This document shows, in pieces, positions 46,201 through 55,920 of a stretch of DNA of 64,000 bases. Source of the stretch: Telopea speciosissima (taxonomy: Eukaryota; Streptophyta; Magnoliopsida; Proteales; Proteaceae); contig NC_057919.1 in NCBI RefSeq assembly GCF_018873765.1, forward strand, positions 60,735,484-60,799,483. Direction: 5' to 3'. The notes under the pieces were generated by a model. The model saw only the letters and a list, made by a program, of their open reading frames with translations. It was not told the DNA's origin and made no database searches. How positions within the stretch are numbered: the stretch's first letter is position 1; every line of letters begins with the position of its first letter. Made by a program: the position numbers and the translations under genes.

Positions 46201-49200
46201 TCTAGTAATGAAGGAATCAATGCCTCCAAAAATCAGCAACAATAGATAAATAGAACCTTGAGATCGATTTTTTTTCAGGGTTTTGAACAAAACCCTGAAA
46301 GTGCTGAAATCAATAAGAGGAGAAGATGCCCAAACAGTGAGTAGAAGAGGCTGAAGTTGCTGTCGAAGATGCCTTGAATAGGGGAGAATCACTCCTCAAA
46401 AAATCAGAATCATCGGACAGATGGAACCCCAAGATCGATTATTGTCAGGGTTTTGAAAAACCCTGAGATTGTGAAAAAATAATCGAACTTGAGGGGTCTT
46501 CAAGTTGATGTAGATGCTGGAATACCAATCTGCTGCAGTTCCTGAGCTTCAAACAGGTGAACAAATCCCTTATAGTAGAGATGGAATCTGTCCAAGGAAG
46601 GCTGAAGGCTTCAAATGTCGCAGCAAGGAGGCAAAAAACCTATCGGTCAGGTCTGAATATCATGGGATGCGGTAAGAAAAAGGAGGGCAGCAACTGGATC
46701 AACAGATCACCTCATCAATGCTGCCCTATGGAAAAAAGGAAAGCAAAACAAAGGGAGGAAGAGAAGAGAAGGGAGATCGAGAATTAGAGAGAGGAGGGGG
46801 ATCAAGAATGGTAAAAATTTCTAATTCACAACCAGCTCTGATACCATGTTAAGAGGGTCAGAATTAGAACTTAATGCTTGGATGATTTAATTCATCCCAA
46901 GCACATATGTATTTATAACTATAATGAAAGAATGATCAAAAGTACATGAGCAATGTGGGACTAAACCACACGCAAGGAACTAACAAAATAATAAAGGGAA
47001 AAAGTCCAGAATACCCCCACGGTATTCTGGCCCATATATCGAACAGATAGGTCCATTGGTTATGTATCCCTTATTTGGCAAACCACCTAATCTACCATGT
47101 GCCCCTCAATGATGAGGCGTCATTGTGGATTAGGCAGTAGGCTGGCAAAACATTTTAGGAGGCAAGATTTGGACAATTTACATCATTGTCGTCTTGCTAC
47201 TTTAACGTCCAACCATGACAATGATAAAGCATCAAAGAACACATGGCAGATTAGTTGGTCTACCACGCAGGTGACACATACCATGACTGTCATGATGACT
47301 TTGACATTCATTTTCTTTCTATATCATCAAGCCAAAAGGAGATAGATTTGGTGGTTGGTGGTCAGCAAGACCACCATTTGATTTGCAGTAAACACTAAAC
47401 AGACAAGCTTATCGAGCCTCATGCTTGTTTTCACTAGTGCGCTTAGCAAGCTAATCTTTGTGTGACAACACAAAGGAGTAGATGAGGTTATTTGACTTGA
47501 CGACAGAGCTCACTTATAACCTTGTCTGAGTCCGACCACCCATACAAAAGAAGGGGTGGTGGTGGTGGGTGAGAGTGAGACAATATAAGAAATAGAATAA
47601 CAACAAACCACAGGAGCATTGTCCCTTGAGTGGACAAAGAAAAGAAAACATGCCCATGGAGACAGAACAGGAAAAAATAATAATAATAATAAAATAAAAT
47701 AAATCTCACTGTTTTCACATTTCTCCTTCAACCAAATCTTTTTTGGTGGTGATGAAATGACCCATGCATAGTAATAGAAGCGGAGTGAGCATTATTATGG
47801 ACAAAGACCTAAAGAATGATGTAGTAGAGGTCAAAAGACTGGGAAACAGGATTATTTCAATCAAACTGGTTTTGGAGAAAGAGGTTGTCAATATTGTTTG
47901 TGCGTATGCTCTCCAAATAGGATTGGATGAAAGTAGTAAGTGCCAATTTTGGGAACACATGGATGATGTAATGCAAGGGTTTCGGTCTTCATGATTGAGC
48001 CTGGTCTAGTACACTAACCTTCCTGGATCTGCTTCGAACTCATGATTTGACCCATCGTGCTCTGATCTGTTTTGGGCTTACGTTTTGGCCCATCTTACTC
48101 TGTCCTGCTTCAGACTTGCTCTGCCTGGCCACCAATGAACTGAGCTTATTTCCCTTGTCGTGCTAAAGAGAACCCCCATTGTTGTTACTGCTATTTGGTT
48201 GTTGTTATTGCTGCTTGCAATTTGTTTGTGCGATCTCAGAGGCCATTCTGTCTTCTCGGTTGAACCATCACTGGCACGTTTCAGAGCCTCTGTGTAGTAA
48301 AGGATACTTCCTATACCACTCTTCGAGAAGAACAGAACATCTATGCCCAAAAAAAACCCACTTCTCAGATCTTGTTCCATCACCCTCTTGCACATATTCA
48401 TTCTTTTGTGTAATTATTAGAGGTGGCAATTCCTTTTCTTTCCTACCTTTCTATTCCTTGTAGAAGTTGCTGAAGTGGTGTTGATAAAACTCTGCTGCAA
48501 TTGCCGCTGTTGAGGACAGCAGTGGGAAGTTGGGAATATTGTCTCAGCCAAGGTGAAAGGTGTCTCCCGCCTGGCTTACAAAGGGTTGTATAGGAAATCA
48601 GAATCATAGTTCATGCAAGCCTCTCAATCCGTCAAACAGCTCTCCACCAGGCTCTTTTAAGCTTTCAACATTGAAAGGTCCTATCTGATGTCTGAACTCT
48701 CATGACCTCTCACTTTCCTACCGAAGAGGAGGAAGGTCTGAAATGGAACTAACACTTTCTTCATCCTACATCAGCCTCCTTCACAGGAACATTTCTACGC
48801 TTTTAAACCTATGTCTTCACTGAAGAACCAGTGTCACCAACTCACCGTCTCTGTTAGGCAGAGGTCTTTTCTATAGTTGGGAAAATATTATGACTGTTTT
48901 GACTGTCTCCGCAGATCTGAATACCCATTTATTTCTCCCGACAGTATGCCTGTCCTGTTCTTTTTTCTTCTAATTTCACATGATGCCAAACTATAAGGAT
49001 CATGACTGTGCTAATAGGTTCCTCCTTGCAATAATGCTGCATTTCTAGCTTTATAGGTTCTTATGTGCTTTTGTTGTATGTTATTTTTTGTTCTTTTGTG
49101 CTTTTGGTGTATGTTATTTTTTCTACTAATTTGGTGCTTATGCAGATGATTTGGGTAAATGAGGATTCAAGATTGCTTCTAATGTGCTTGGATAGTTAAT

Positions 49201-50539
49201 CATTGGATGAGGAATACTATAGATTATGTGGCTAACTGGGCTTAACAGGGTGAAGAATGCGATCTTTTGTTCAAAAACCCAAACCTCTACACAAATCATG
49301 TCTATTTCTTTAAGTTATACCCATTAGCTTGGGTAGTTATTTTAACTCTTGTCTTCACCAGACATCCTGTATTTAAGTGCAAAAGACGATGATTCTAATT
49401 TCCCCATACTGTGAGGAGGTAAGAATGCTTCAACCCTCTTGATAGGAAGAAAGCATATGGTAATTGACAACTTTGCTTCGTTAATTTGATAAGGAATTAC
49501 CTTGGGACGGTTGTTAGGTCACCTGAACATATGACACAGTGGGAAGCAGTATCTAGGGTTGTTCATGTAAATACACTGGGGGAGGGGGAAATGGAACCAC
49601 TGAAATACCCCTAGATAATATTTTCTGCTCATGAAACTGAACAGGTGAACCACCCTTTCTGATTGAGGTGATTTTCATATCTTTAATTCCAAAAGTTCGT
49701 AGAAAATCATAACTGAGAATGAACTCAATAAAAAAAAATTTGTTGGGTTGCAAGGGATGGTTATGGGTTTAATCCCTCTTAAAAGAAGTATCCACTCCCT
49801 TTCCGCTATTGTAGCTTCCCAAACTATACACATTCTCCATGCTTTCATGGTTAATTGTGTTTGCATGATTATATGTGCTATTGTGAGTTGTGACCCCATG
49901 TTTCTTTATAAATTTTTTTAGTGATCCATTTCTGGCACATGGTTTGATACGTTTGTCTTATATTAATAAGAGTATGGTTGTTGAATAATCTGTGATTGAA
50001 TTTATGCTGCTGCTCATCATGTGGTTACTGGGGTTTGAAAGGGTTAGGATAGTGCATATCACTTCCCATAGTGGCCTTTATGGCAAGATCTTTGTAGGAA
50101 GCTAACTATAGGAGTATCATTACAATATTGATGTTTGGTGAAATTTCTCTGTGACATATTGATGTCCTGTAGAGTGTCTATACCTATTGTGATGTGGGTT
50201 TTTTCTTCAGGCAATCAGAAGCTAGCTGCCATTGGGATTCGGGTCTCTCGATGGATAACATATCATGGCTTAGCACTGAATGTTACCACGGATCTAACAC
50301 CCTTTCAACATATAGTTCCCTGTGGCATAAGGAACCGTCAGGTTGGAAGCATTGAGGGACTCCTGCGAGAATCTGGACCATCTAGTGGATGGAGAACAGA
50401 AAACACTTCTCATCACCTGATAGATGTTACTCATGATTCCTTGCTCAAGGAATTCTCTGAAGTTTTTCAGCTTACACTGAACCACAAATTCTTTTCCTGC
50501 TCCAACTTTCTAAAGGAAGAACCATTGAACCCACTGTGA
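31259..50539 (+). CDS. LIP2P: Octanoyltransferase (lipoyl-ACP/GCS-H octanoyl transferase), plastid LIP2 type
   Basis: Exons 31259-31428, 31707-31971, 39413-39563 and 50211-50539 join to an open 304-residue protein. The enzyme moves octanoyl groups from octanoyl-ACP to a lysine of lipoate-dependent enzymes, the first step of protein lipoylation. Residues 1 to about 57 are basic and Ser/Thr-rich, like a transit peptide. The BPL/LplA-LipB fold follows. [12 protein letters not shown] (to residue 145) crosses the exon 2/3 junction into LVMYPILNL. Catalytic Lys199 (NQKLAAIG) and Cys233 (VPCGI) are 34 residues apart, as Lys135 and Cys169 are in E. coli LipB. The exon 1 donor chosen (GTCAGG) keeps the frame; a GTTCTC site 5 bp on does not. 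Introns 2 (7.4 kb) and 3 (10.6 kb) are filled with transposons. Plastid rather than mitochondrial assignment is inferred from the N-terminus and the exon structure. Confidence 0.93.
32320..38236 (+). mobile_element. Degenerate L1-type LINE in intron 2 of the octanoyltransferase gene
   Basis: ORF1 (32324-33274, broken by a TGA at 32810-32812) has a DUF4283-like region ([18 protein letters not shown]) and a zinc knuckle [15 protein letters not shown]. An AP-endonuclease piece follows ([15 protein letters not shown], 34774-35157). The reverse transcriptase is broken into frames: [19 protein letters not shown] is near 36060, and the catalytic box reads [11 protein letters not shown] near 36490 (Val where Ala is usual). 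A zf-RVT-like C-terminus ends near 37606. The 3' end is an A-rich tail at about 38218-38236. Many stops and shifts show it is dead. It lies in sense orientation to the host gene, so the A-rich tail and internal signals could in principle affect host transcript processing. Confidence 0.88.
33250..33600 (+). mobile_element. Possible LTR plus primer-binding site nested in the LINE ORF1
   Basis: LINE ORF1 ends at TTAAATTCTAGGGG. The following 340 bp contain TATAAATATAAGGGG near 33390, a C/T-rich leader, and then ATTGGTATCGTGAC near 33587, resembling a copia-type tRNA-Met primer site. LINE-like Pro-rich sequence resumes afterwards. TSD and partner LTR were not found. Confidence 0.4.
38621..38860. 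repeat. Local duplication in intron 2
   Basis: The segment from 'aatccttgcctgcgatgg' (near 38630) through 'gttaatgagggga' recurs from about 38777 ('aatctttgcctgcaaagg' through 'gctagtgagggga'), roughly 147 bp apart in direct orientation and with about 15% divergence by eye. Confidence 0.6.
39727..40310. mobile_element. hAT-like element, CATAGTTGTCAAGGCG family, copy 5 (about 584 bp)
   Basis: It starts CATAGTTGTCAAAGCGTCGC and ends GGCGCCTTAACAACTATG. It is flanked by CTTACAAT (39719-39726) and CTTACAAA (40311-40318). Subterminal CGCCTAGGCG motifs recur. It lies in octanoyltransferase intron 3, just after exon 3. No transposase. Confidence 0.8.
40311..41433. other. Intron 3 sequence between MITE and copia element
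   Basis: No coding region. A stretch at about 40826-40870 (CATAGTTATCATCACATTAA, then GGCGAGCCATGGCGG) resembles one end of the CATAGTTG family without a matching right end. Confidence 0.4.
41439..41637 (-). repeat. Copia 3' LTR (in element orientation)
   Basis: 199 bp, starts TGTTAAGAGG and ends CGAACA on the plus strand. Nearly identical to the LTR at 46847-47045. Confidence 0.96.
41638..41648 (-). other. Copia polypurine tract
   Basis: Minus-strand TTGAGGGGGAG sits directly against the 3' LTR, the position from which plus-strand DNA synthesis is primed. Confidence 0.85.
41645..46124 (-). pseudogene. Copia gag-pol polyprotein, broken
   Basis: In order on the minus strand: gag (from 46124 or the Met at 46103), stopped by TAG at 45704-45702; gag end with zinc knuckle [14 protein letters not shown]; protease [16 protein letters not shown]-pre-integrase and integrase (HSDVWGPS, then LRSNNGTEY near 44219, then [13 protein letters not shown]). 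A frameshift near 43895-43905 follows. A linker and the start of RT end in TAG at 43087-43085. RT continues with an intact YVDD box (42595-42584) to TAG at 42310-42308. RNase H ([20 protein letters not shown]) runs to 41645. The integrase catalytic Asp of the conserved RSDNG is Asn. All three stops and this change are single transitions of the C-to-T/G-to-A kind. The element could be mobilised only in trans, if at all. Confidence 0.92.
46835..46846 (-). other. Copia primer-binding site
   Basis: Minus-strand TGGTATCAGAGC starts at the first base after the 5' LTR and is complementary to the 3' end of plant initiator tRNA-Met. Confidence 0.92.
46847..47045 (-). repeat. Copia 5' LTR with promoter
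   Basis: 199 bp. A minus-strand TATAAATA at 46917-46910 is the likely promoter. Differences from the other LTR are near positions 11, 123 and 137 of the repeat. Confidence 0.96.
47051..50210. other. Remaining intron 3 sequence
   Basis: Apart from the LINE endonuclease fragment at 47764-47994, no genes or intact elements were recognised. Confidence 0.4.
47764..47994 (+). mobile_element. LINE endonuclease fragment
   Basis: An open stretch of 76 residues reads [20 protein letters not shown] and continues IISIKLVL, then [12 protein letters not shown] and [11 protein letters not shown]. This is the middle of an AP-type endonuclease of a LINE, different from the L1-type LINE in intron 2 and closest in my memory to plant RTE-like copies. 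No start, RT or tail is adjacent, so it is a fragment. Confidence 0.7.
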
Positions 50540-50869
50540 ATCTAATTTGGGGGAATGATCGAGAAGTAAGATGGTGCATGGTCTTTTTCACTTCAGAGAG
50601 GAATCAGTTATGTAATTTAGCTTGTTATTATGGTAGACTATGAAATTATGCTGACTTTCACCTTTACCTGAAAGACGCCCACCCCGGGGGGGGTGGAGGG
50701 GGGTATGGTGGTATTGTTACTCTTGTATCTCCTGCTCCTTTCATGCATATTTGAATACTTGCATTGGTACCTTATTTGATCTGCCACTCCCATAGCAGTC
50801 ATTACCCGTTGGGGTACTGTTTAGCAGACAAAGCAGTGGCAATATTGTTGTTTGGACTGCTTCCTCCTC

Positions 50870-51260
50870 AGCCCAGTTTTGCTTCAAGTCCGCTTGGGAC
50901 CTCATCCGAGATCGGGCCCCCCATGATTCCTTGGTGCAAAATTGTTTGGTTCAAGGGATACATTTCCCACAACAGCTTTGTTGTTTGGCAGGTTCCAACA
51001 CTATTTCTTTATTCAGAGACAAGACAGATTCTAACAGCTCCAGTTTGCTTCTTGTATTGGAATACCCTAAAATATGGACCACCTAGGCTTTGCTTGCCCC
51101 TTCTCTATTTAGAAAGGGCTTCTTGCTAAATGTTTGGCATCTGAGAAGAAGGATTATGTTTTTTGATAGAGAATGGAACTGGGTGGATATGACCTTTGCC
51201 GGTAACTCTAATTGTGGCGTAGTGGATAAGCTAGCCTTCGGAGTTGTATGGAGCGTTAAC
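50870..51260 (+). mobile_element. 3' fragment of an L1-type LINE (zf-RVT region)
   Basis: [13 protein letters not shown]-like coding text, a CKIVWFKGYISHNSFVVWQ stretch and the following text match the zf-RVT end of the LINE in intron 2 (about 37490-37900) at the DNA level, with frameshifts. It starts about 330 bp after the octanoyltransferase stop codon, within or just past its 3' UTR. Confidence 0.8.
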
Positions 51261-51409
51261 CTCAGGAGATTGGCCTCAATTCCTGATCTTACCAGCAGAT
51301 TTGGGACACCAACTCTGTCAGTCAATTTTTTGTCAACTTTATTGGACATGTAGCTCTGATTGAAGAATGTTGCTGTTAGAGTTCCTGCACATCTAAGGCA
51401 GCATCAGAT

Positions 51410-51760
51410 TCGATTTCAACCCAAAACCGTTTGCCGAACTGTTTAATATTTGGTTCGGTATTAGTTTTGATCCAATAAATCTGTTGGTTTTAAATTAATT
51501 GTTCAGAACCTTTTAAAATCAATAAACAGTAAACTGAATACGAACAGAATACATTGAATAACCAAACCATTAAACCAAATCGATTAAACTGATTACAAAC
51601 CATTTAACATATAATCAACAACAAACCAAAATCGAAATCAGTAATAAACTGAAAAATCAGAACCAATTACAAATCATTTAATCGAAATTGATTATTAATC
51701 AGTTTTTCTTTGGAAACTTGAAACTAATTAATAATCAATTTGATTTTGATATTGATCTTT
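51410..51760. repeat. AT-rich repeat with AAACCGA/AATCGATT words
   Basis: Short degenerate words such as AACCAAATCGATTAAAC and the reverse ATCAGTTT / ATCAATTTG alternate over 350 bp, giving partial self-complementarity. Non-coding, origin unclear. Confidence 0.45.
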
Positions 51761-52364
51761 GCCATGTTGAGGTAACAGTTCAACATCTCTTCTTCTTCAA
51801 TTGCAGGTAATAGTTCTCATACTTTTTGATTTTTTTTCTAAGTAGTTGCATTAGTTTCAGGTTAGCTTAACTCTGTGAAAAAAATTGTTGATCGCGCGCC
51901 ATTGAAACCGAACATACTGTAATACATGAGATGAATGTGTGGCCTTCTATGACTGTACAGGAACTGATGAAGCAAAGGATGGAACGGAAGTCAGGTGCCT
52001 AAGTGGCTCAACAAGTATTCTGGTTCAATGGCCTGAAGTTGAAAGATGATAAAACCCTTAATTACTATATATGGACTAAGAGATGGAATGGAGTTATATT
52101 TTTACCATTTCAGCTAAGACCAACAACACTAAAACTTATAATATGGTGGTGAATGGCTCAATTACTGTAGTGGACTTGAAGGAGATAATCCATCAGATTT
52201 CAGGCATTTCAATAGAGGCAATGGACACACTACCATGGTGATTCACCATTGGAAAACAGTACACCTCTCTTTGCTTATTACATCTATGAGGGTTCAATTC
52301 CCTTATTAGGATTGGTATTGGGGATAAGAATTAAAGATGTTTATTTCTTTATTTTGTTTGTAAG
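51761..52364. other. Intergenic
   Basis: No gene recognised. A copia-gag-like phrase around 51990-52230 (for example an open text near 52170, GSITVVDLKEIIHQISG) is too weak and interrupted to call. Confidence 0.3.
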
Positions 52365-52502
52365 GGAGAATGTTCTCTGTACCGCAGCGCAGCCTGCGCC
52401 CAGGCACATGGGCAGTCTGTGTAGGGGGGTAGGGTGGTCATTGTGCCCATCCTTATGTGCCTGGATGCAGGCTGTGCTGCGGCATAGAGAACAGCACCCC
52501 TT
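52365..52502. mobile_element. Foldback MITE with TTCTCT-GCCGCAGC arms
   Basis: The left arm (GTTCTCTGTACCGCAGCGCA, then GCCTGCGCCCAGGCACAT) is complementary to the right arm (ATGTGCCTGGATGCAGGC, then GCTGCGGCATAGAGAAC). The arms leave a centre of about 35 bp, so nearly the whole 138 bp can fold. The ends resemble those of the 12.9-13.2 kb element. Confidence 0.8.
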
Positions 52503-53379
52503 TTTTTAATTAGTGGAATATCATAGAAAGATGACCAACCATCATAGCCATCTCAGTTCTTACCATTTCACACTTATTTTCAGTTCAATCCTTGTTTAGA
52601 TTTTAGTTTTTGGCTATTTAGGTATTCAATATTAGATGGAAACTAGTTGATAAGTTATGAGTAATTAAAATTTTTAAGGACAAGTTGTTACTACTTCAGT
52701 TCATTAATACAAATACCAGTGTGATGGTTTACAAACAAGGTCAGGGAAATATTTTACAATCAATTGGAGGCGAAATTGCCAAAGAAAGAAAGAAAGAATA
52801 GGGCTTAGAACAAGAGACTTTACCTCCAAAACTAAATTTTATGGTTTACTAACAAACTAGGGAAATGTTTGGTTATGTTGAGTTATATTTAAAATAGAAT
52901 TCTCATGTAATTGAAGTCTTGGGGGGATACAGGAGGAAATAAAAGGTAGATTTTGTTCGCTTGAGGAAAGGCCCTCAATCCATTCGTGCTTATAGCATAA
53001 GATTAGATTTAACATGATAGCTTCCCAGAGGTTCTACTTAAAAGTCTTAAAAGTCAATTTATTCACATTCTTATTATACCCAAGTTAAGGTTTTTTTAGC
53101 TTGGTGGCTCCATTTATACCATGTTGAAGTGTCTAACCCAAGAAACTTAAGTTGTTAGGTGGAGAAACCCAACTGGAATATGAAGTCATCCAAGATCCCA
53201 GAGTTTTCAAATGTGGGGTGTACTTCGCTGTGCGTATCATACTCTTCAACTGTGAGAGGTATTGTTATGTATAAGGTGGATCGAGGAGAAATATTCCTTC
53301 AGAAAAGAAATTTAATAACATGACAAGATGCAGTAAAATTTACCCCAAAAAAAAAAAGATGCAGTAAAACTAGCCATAA
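52503..53379. other. Intergenic, nothing recognised
   Basis: AT-rich, no coding region or structural RNA seen. Confidence 0.4.
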
Positions 53380-54753
53380 TTAAAAGGGTAAAGTTGTTTG
53401 TAACCAAGTCGGTTACAACAGATTATGTAACCTCTCTTTATTAACCCTTGTCCATAAGAGAGTACAGTGTTTTAGGATGGGATTTTTTGGTAATTGGACT
53501 TAAAGTTTGGAACCACTCTGCAAAAATTATATTCCATCTTAAAATGGAAAAAAAGGGTCATTTATGTAACTTCCTATTAGCAATTGCTAAGGTCAACCGG
53601 CCCAACCCTTTATCTTTTTAAACCACTATTGAATAAACCACTTCATCTCTTCTATCAATATAGCTCTCCCTACAGCTCCTTTCTTTTATCTCTTTCTCTC
53701 TCCATTTTTCGGCGGTAACAACCTCCCTTGCTCTGTCTCCTCCAAGTTACGGGACTCTAAAATTCCCAATCGATTTTCAATCTCTTTTTTGTAAACCCAG
53801 TTCTTTGGTATCATTAGTAATTTCTCTGGCAATCTTTTAGCTTCTGATTATAAGTTGTGATTCATTTTTTCATGGGTTTTTACTGGAATTGAGGATAATC
53901 TCTCTAATTCTATCTATGTGTCTCATGATTTTATCTTTTAAGTTGTTTATGAGAATTGGTGGATTGATCTATACTAGGGTTTTTTTTTTCAATCTATTGA
54001 GCTCCAATTTCGATTTGTTGCAAATGGGTTGACTTGCACGTTAGATTATGATATAGATGGTGGGTCTCCTTAAAAGTACTATCTCACATAAGTGTCATAG
54101 ACCAAGGATCACCAAGTTGTGGACTTCAATGATTTACTAGAGAAATCTTCATGATGTTCTTTAAGAATCAATGGTTTTGTCAACTCGGGTCATTTGACTG
54201 TCGGCCTCTAGTTTGGGTATCAACAACGCATTTTGTGTCGCTTTGGCTGGTTTTATTTTGGACTGGGTTGGTTCCAAATTGAACTGGGCTAGGTCTAGCT
54301 CATCCAGGGTTAGTTTTGAATGTCTAGAGGCTCATATCTTTGGTTTTGTATGTTCGAATAAGGTGATATAATAGTCATTTTCTTGATATTCCACATATTG
54401 TGACTTGATACGAAATCGGGGAATAGTACTGGTCAGCATGGACTGCCTCCAGTGTGAGTCCCACTTATCACAAGTAGAATTTTCTCCCAGTAAAGGGGGA
54501 AATGAGTATATTTTCGTACCAAGTTGCAGTATGATGAGATAGTTGGTTATTCAGACAGTTTTGTTGATCTGCTAGAGTAATTGCCATGGGTTTTCAAGGT
54601 TTTCCCTCTCAGGGGTATTTCGAGTCATTCGCGTGGATAAATTCAGGAAAGTGGTCATTTGCCCTACATCTATAAATACCTAGTCTCTAAGCCTCAAAGG
54701 ATGCTCATCATCTTTAAAGGGGCCTCCGGGGGTAACAAAATAAGGTGTCTACA
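53380..54753 (+). repeat. Possible LTR sequence(s)
   Basis: The segment from TGTCATAGACC (54093) to GGTGTCTACA (54753) has LTR-like borders and a TCTATAAATACC promoter motif near 54670. No TSD or internal coding region is adjacent, so a solo LTR is only a suggestion. The C/T-rich stretch 53640-53760 resembles a transcript leader but opens no reading frame. Confidence 0.3.
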
Positions 54754-54966
54754 ACCTCCTGCTACTTACGAGCGAAGGTCGGCCCCACCGCAGAAGCAAC
54801 AAAGAAAATTCATAGACCTCAGAGGGGTGTCATAAGTCAAATCTTCATCAGCCTGTCTAAATCAAGTTTGATCACAAGGACAGAGCCTCGATTTGTCCCA
54901 CAACCTCCATCGCATTGGTACAAACCTAATCAATATTGTGTCATTCACACACAACATGGGAACTCT

Positions 54967-55920
54967 TATTGAAAACGAATCCTAAAACGATGCAAAAATG
55001 AATGGAAATCGCAAACAACAATCACACAAAACGAACACAAGGATTTATATGGTTTGACAAGACTACCTGCGTCCATGGTGAGATGAGATTTGTTTCACTA
55101 TCAATGGAGAATAAGGTTATAGCCGCTCGTCCTCACACCTCTCTCAAATTGTGTTACAGAGAAAGAACCCTCACTACATTTTATAACAAAACCATATACA
55201 GGAATTTTACCGAAATACCCATATAGTCCTCAAAACTTTTTACTCGGAGGTTGCCGCCCCCGAACCCTCGCATAGACCCCCTTCATTGTTCATTAGAAAT
55301 AAGTGCAACCATGACTTCATTCATCTCAAAAATGTCCTTCTTGTACAAGAGAGTTCTTACCAAGTCATCATACAATGTAACAATAGTGCTTTGTTTTCAT
55401 CCTCAATTGAAAACCTTCAAACGTGCAAATTGGCTTATAATCTTATTGAACATATTGAGATGTTCTAATAGATCTATACATTCCTCCATCTGTAGAGAAT
55501 ACAACTACTTCTTCACGAACAACTTGTTCGTCAGGGACTTTTTCATGTAGATAATTTCAAGTTTTGCCTATATCTCCAATGTGGAATCAAGATCCACCAC
55601 ATATTGCAGGGCATCATCTGACAGGTTGAGACAAATTGCGCTTATTGCCTTCTCCTCTATCTCTTCCCAGTCTTCATCACGCACTTTCTCTGGTTTTTTT
55701 CGACTTTCCTAATAGAGTCTTCGCCAAACCCTGTTGTATCAGAAGGTCCTTCGCCGCCGAAGGGTGAAATTGTTCTTCTAATTGAACTTTCGATGTCATA
55801 CTTGACATTCGATCTCTTACCTGTCATCGTGATAGAAAACGGAAAATTTGGAGGCTCTGATACCAATTTGTTGAAAACGAATCCTAAAACATGTAGAAAA
55901 AAATGAAAATCGCAAACAAC
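54967..55920 (-). mobile_element. Ty1/copia (TNT1-94-like gag) remnant with both LTR ends
   Basis: LTR-like sequence starts at 54967 (TATTGAAAACGAATCC) and again at 55869 (TGTTGAAAACGAATCC). Between them the minus strand carries a primer-site-like TTGGTATCAGAGCC (55868-55855). It then carries a gag region: EDWEEIEEKAISAICLNLSD, the phrase EIIYMKKSLTNKLFVKK, then EHLNMFNKIISQFA. The gag is broken by TAG stops and followed at once by the other LTR. All of pol is missing and the right-hand LTR is truncated after about 50 bp. Confidence 0.8.

Larger units (their letters stand above)
41439..47045 (-). mobile_element. Full-length Ty1/copia retrotransposon in octanoyltransferase intron 3
   Basis: Two 199-bp LTRs (TG...CA; 41439-41637 and 46847-47045) flank an internal region read on the minus strand. 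A perfect 5-bp target duplication GATAG lies at 41434-41438 and 47046-47050. The primer-binding site TGGTATCAGAGC (46835-46846 on the minus strand, initiator tRNA-Met type) abuts the upstream LTR. A purine tract TTGAGGGGGAG (41648-41638) abuts the other LTR. By eye the LTRs differ at 3 of 199 positions, so insertion is fairly recent. Domain order is gag, PR, IN, RT, RNase H, which is copia. It is antisense to the host gene and has not split its coding exons. The polyprotein is disabled (see the entry for its coding region). Confidence 0.97.

Noticed and set aside
45585-46205. 206-residue plus-strand ORF
   Set aside because: It lies antisense to the copia gag and has no recognisable domain; a shadow frame.
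51990-52240. Possible copia gag start
   Set aside because: A few suggestive words only, with stops and no adjoining LTR or PBS.
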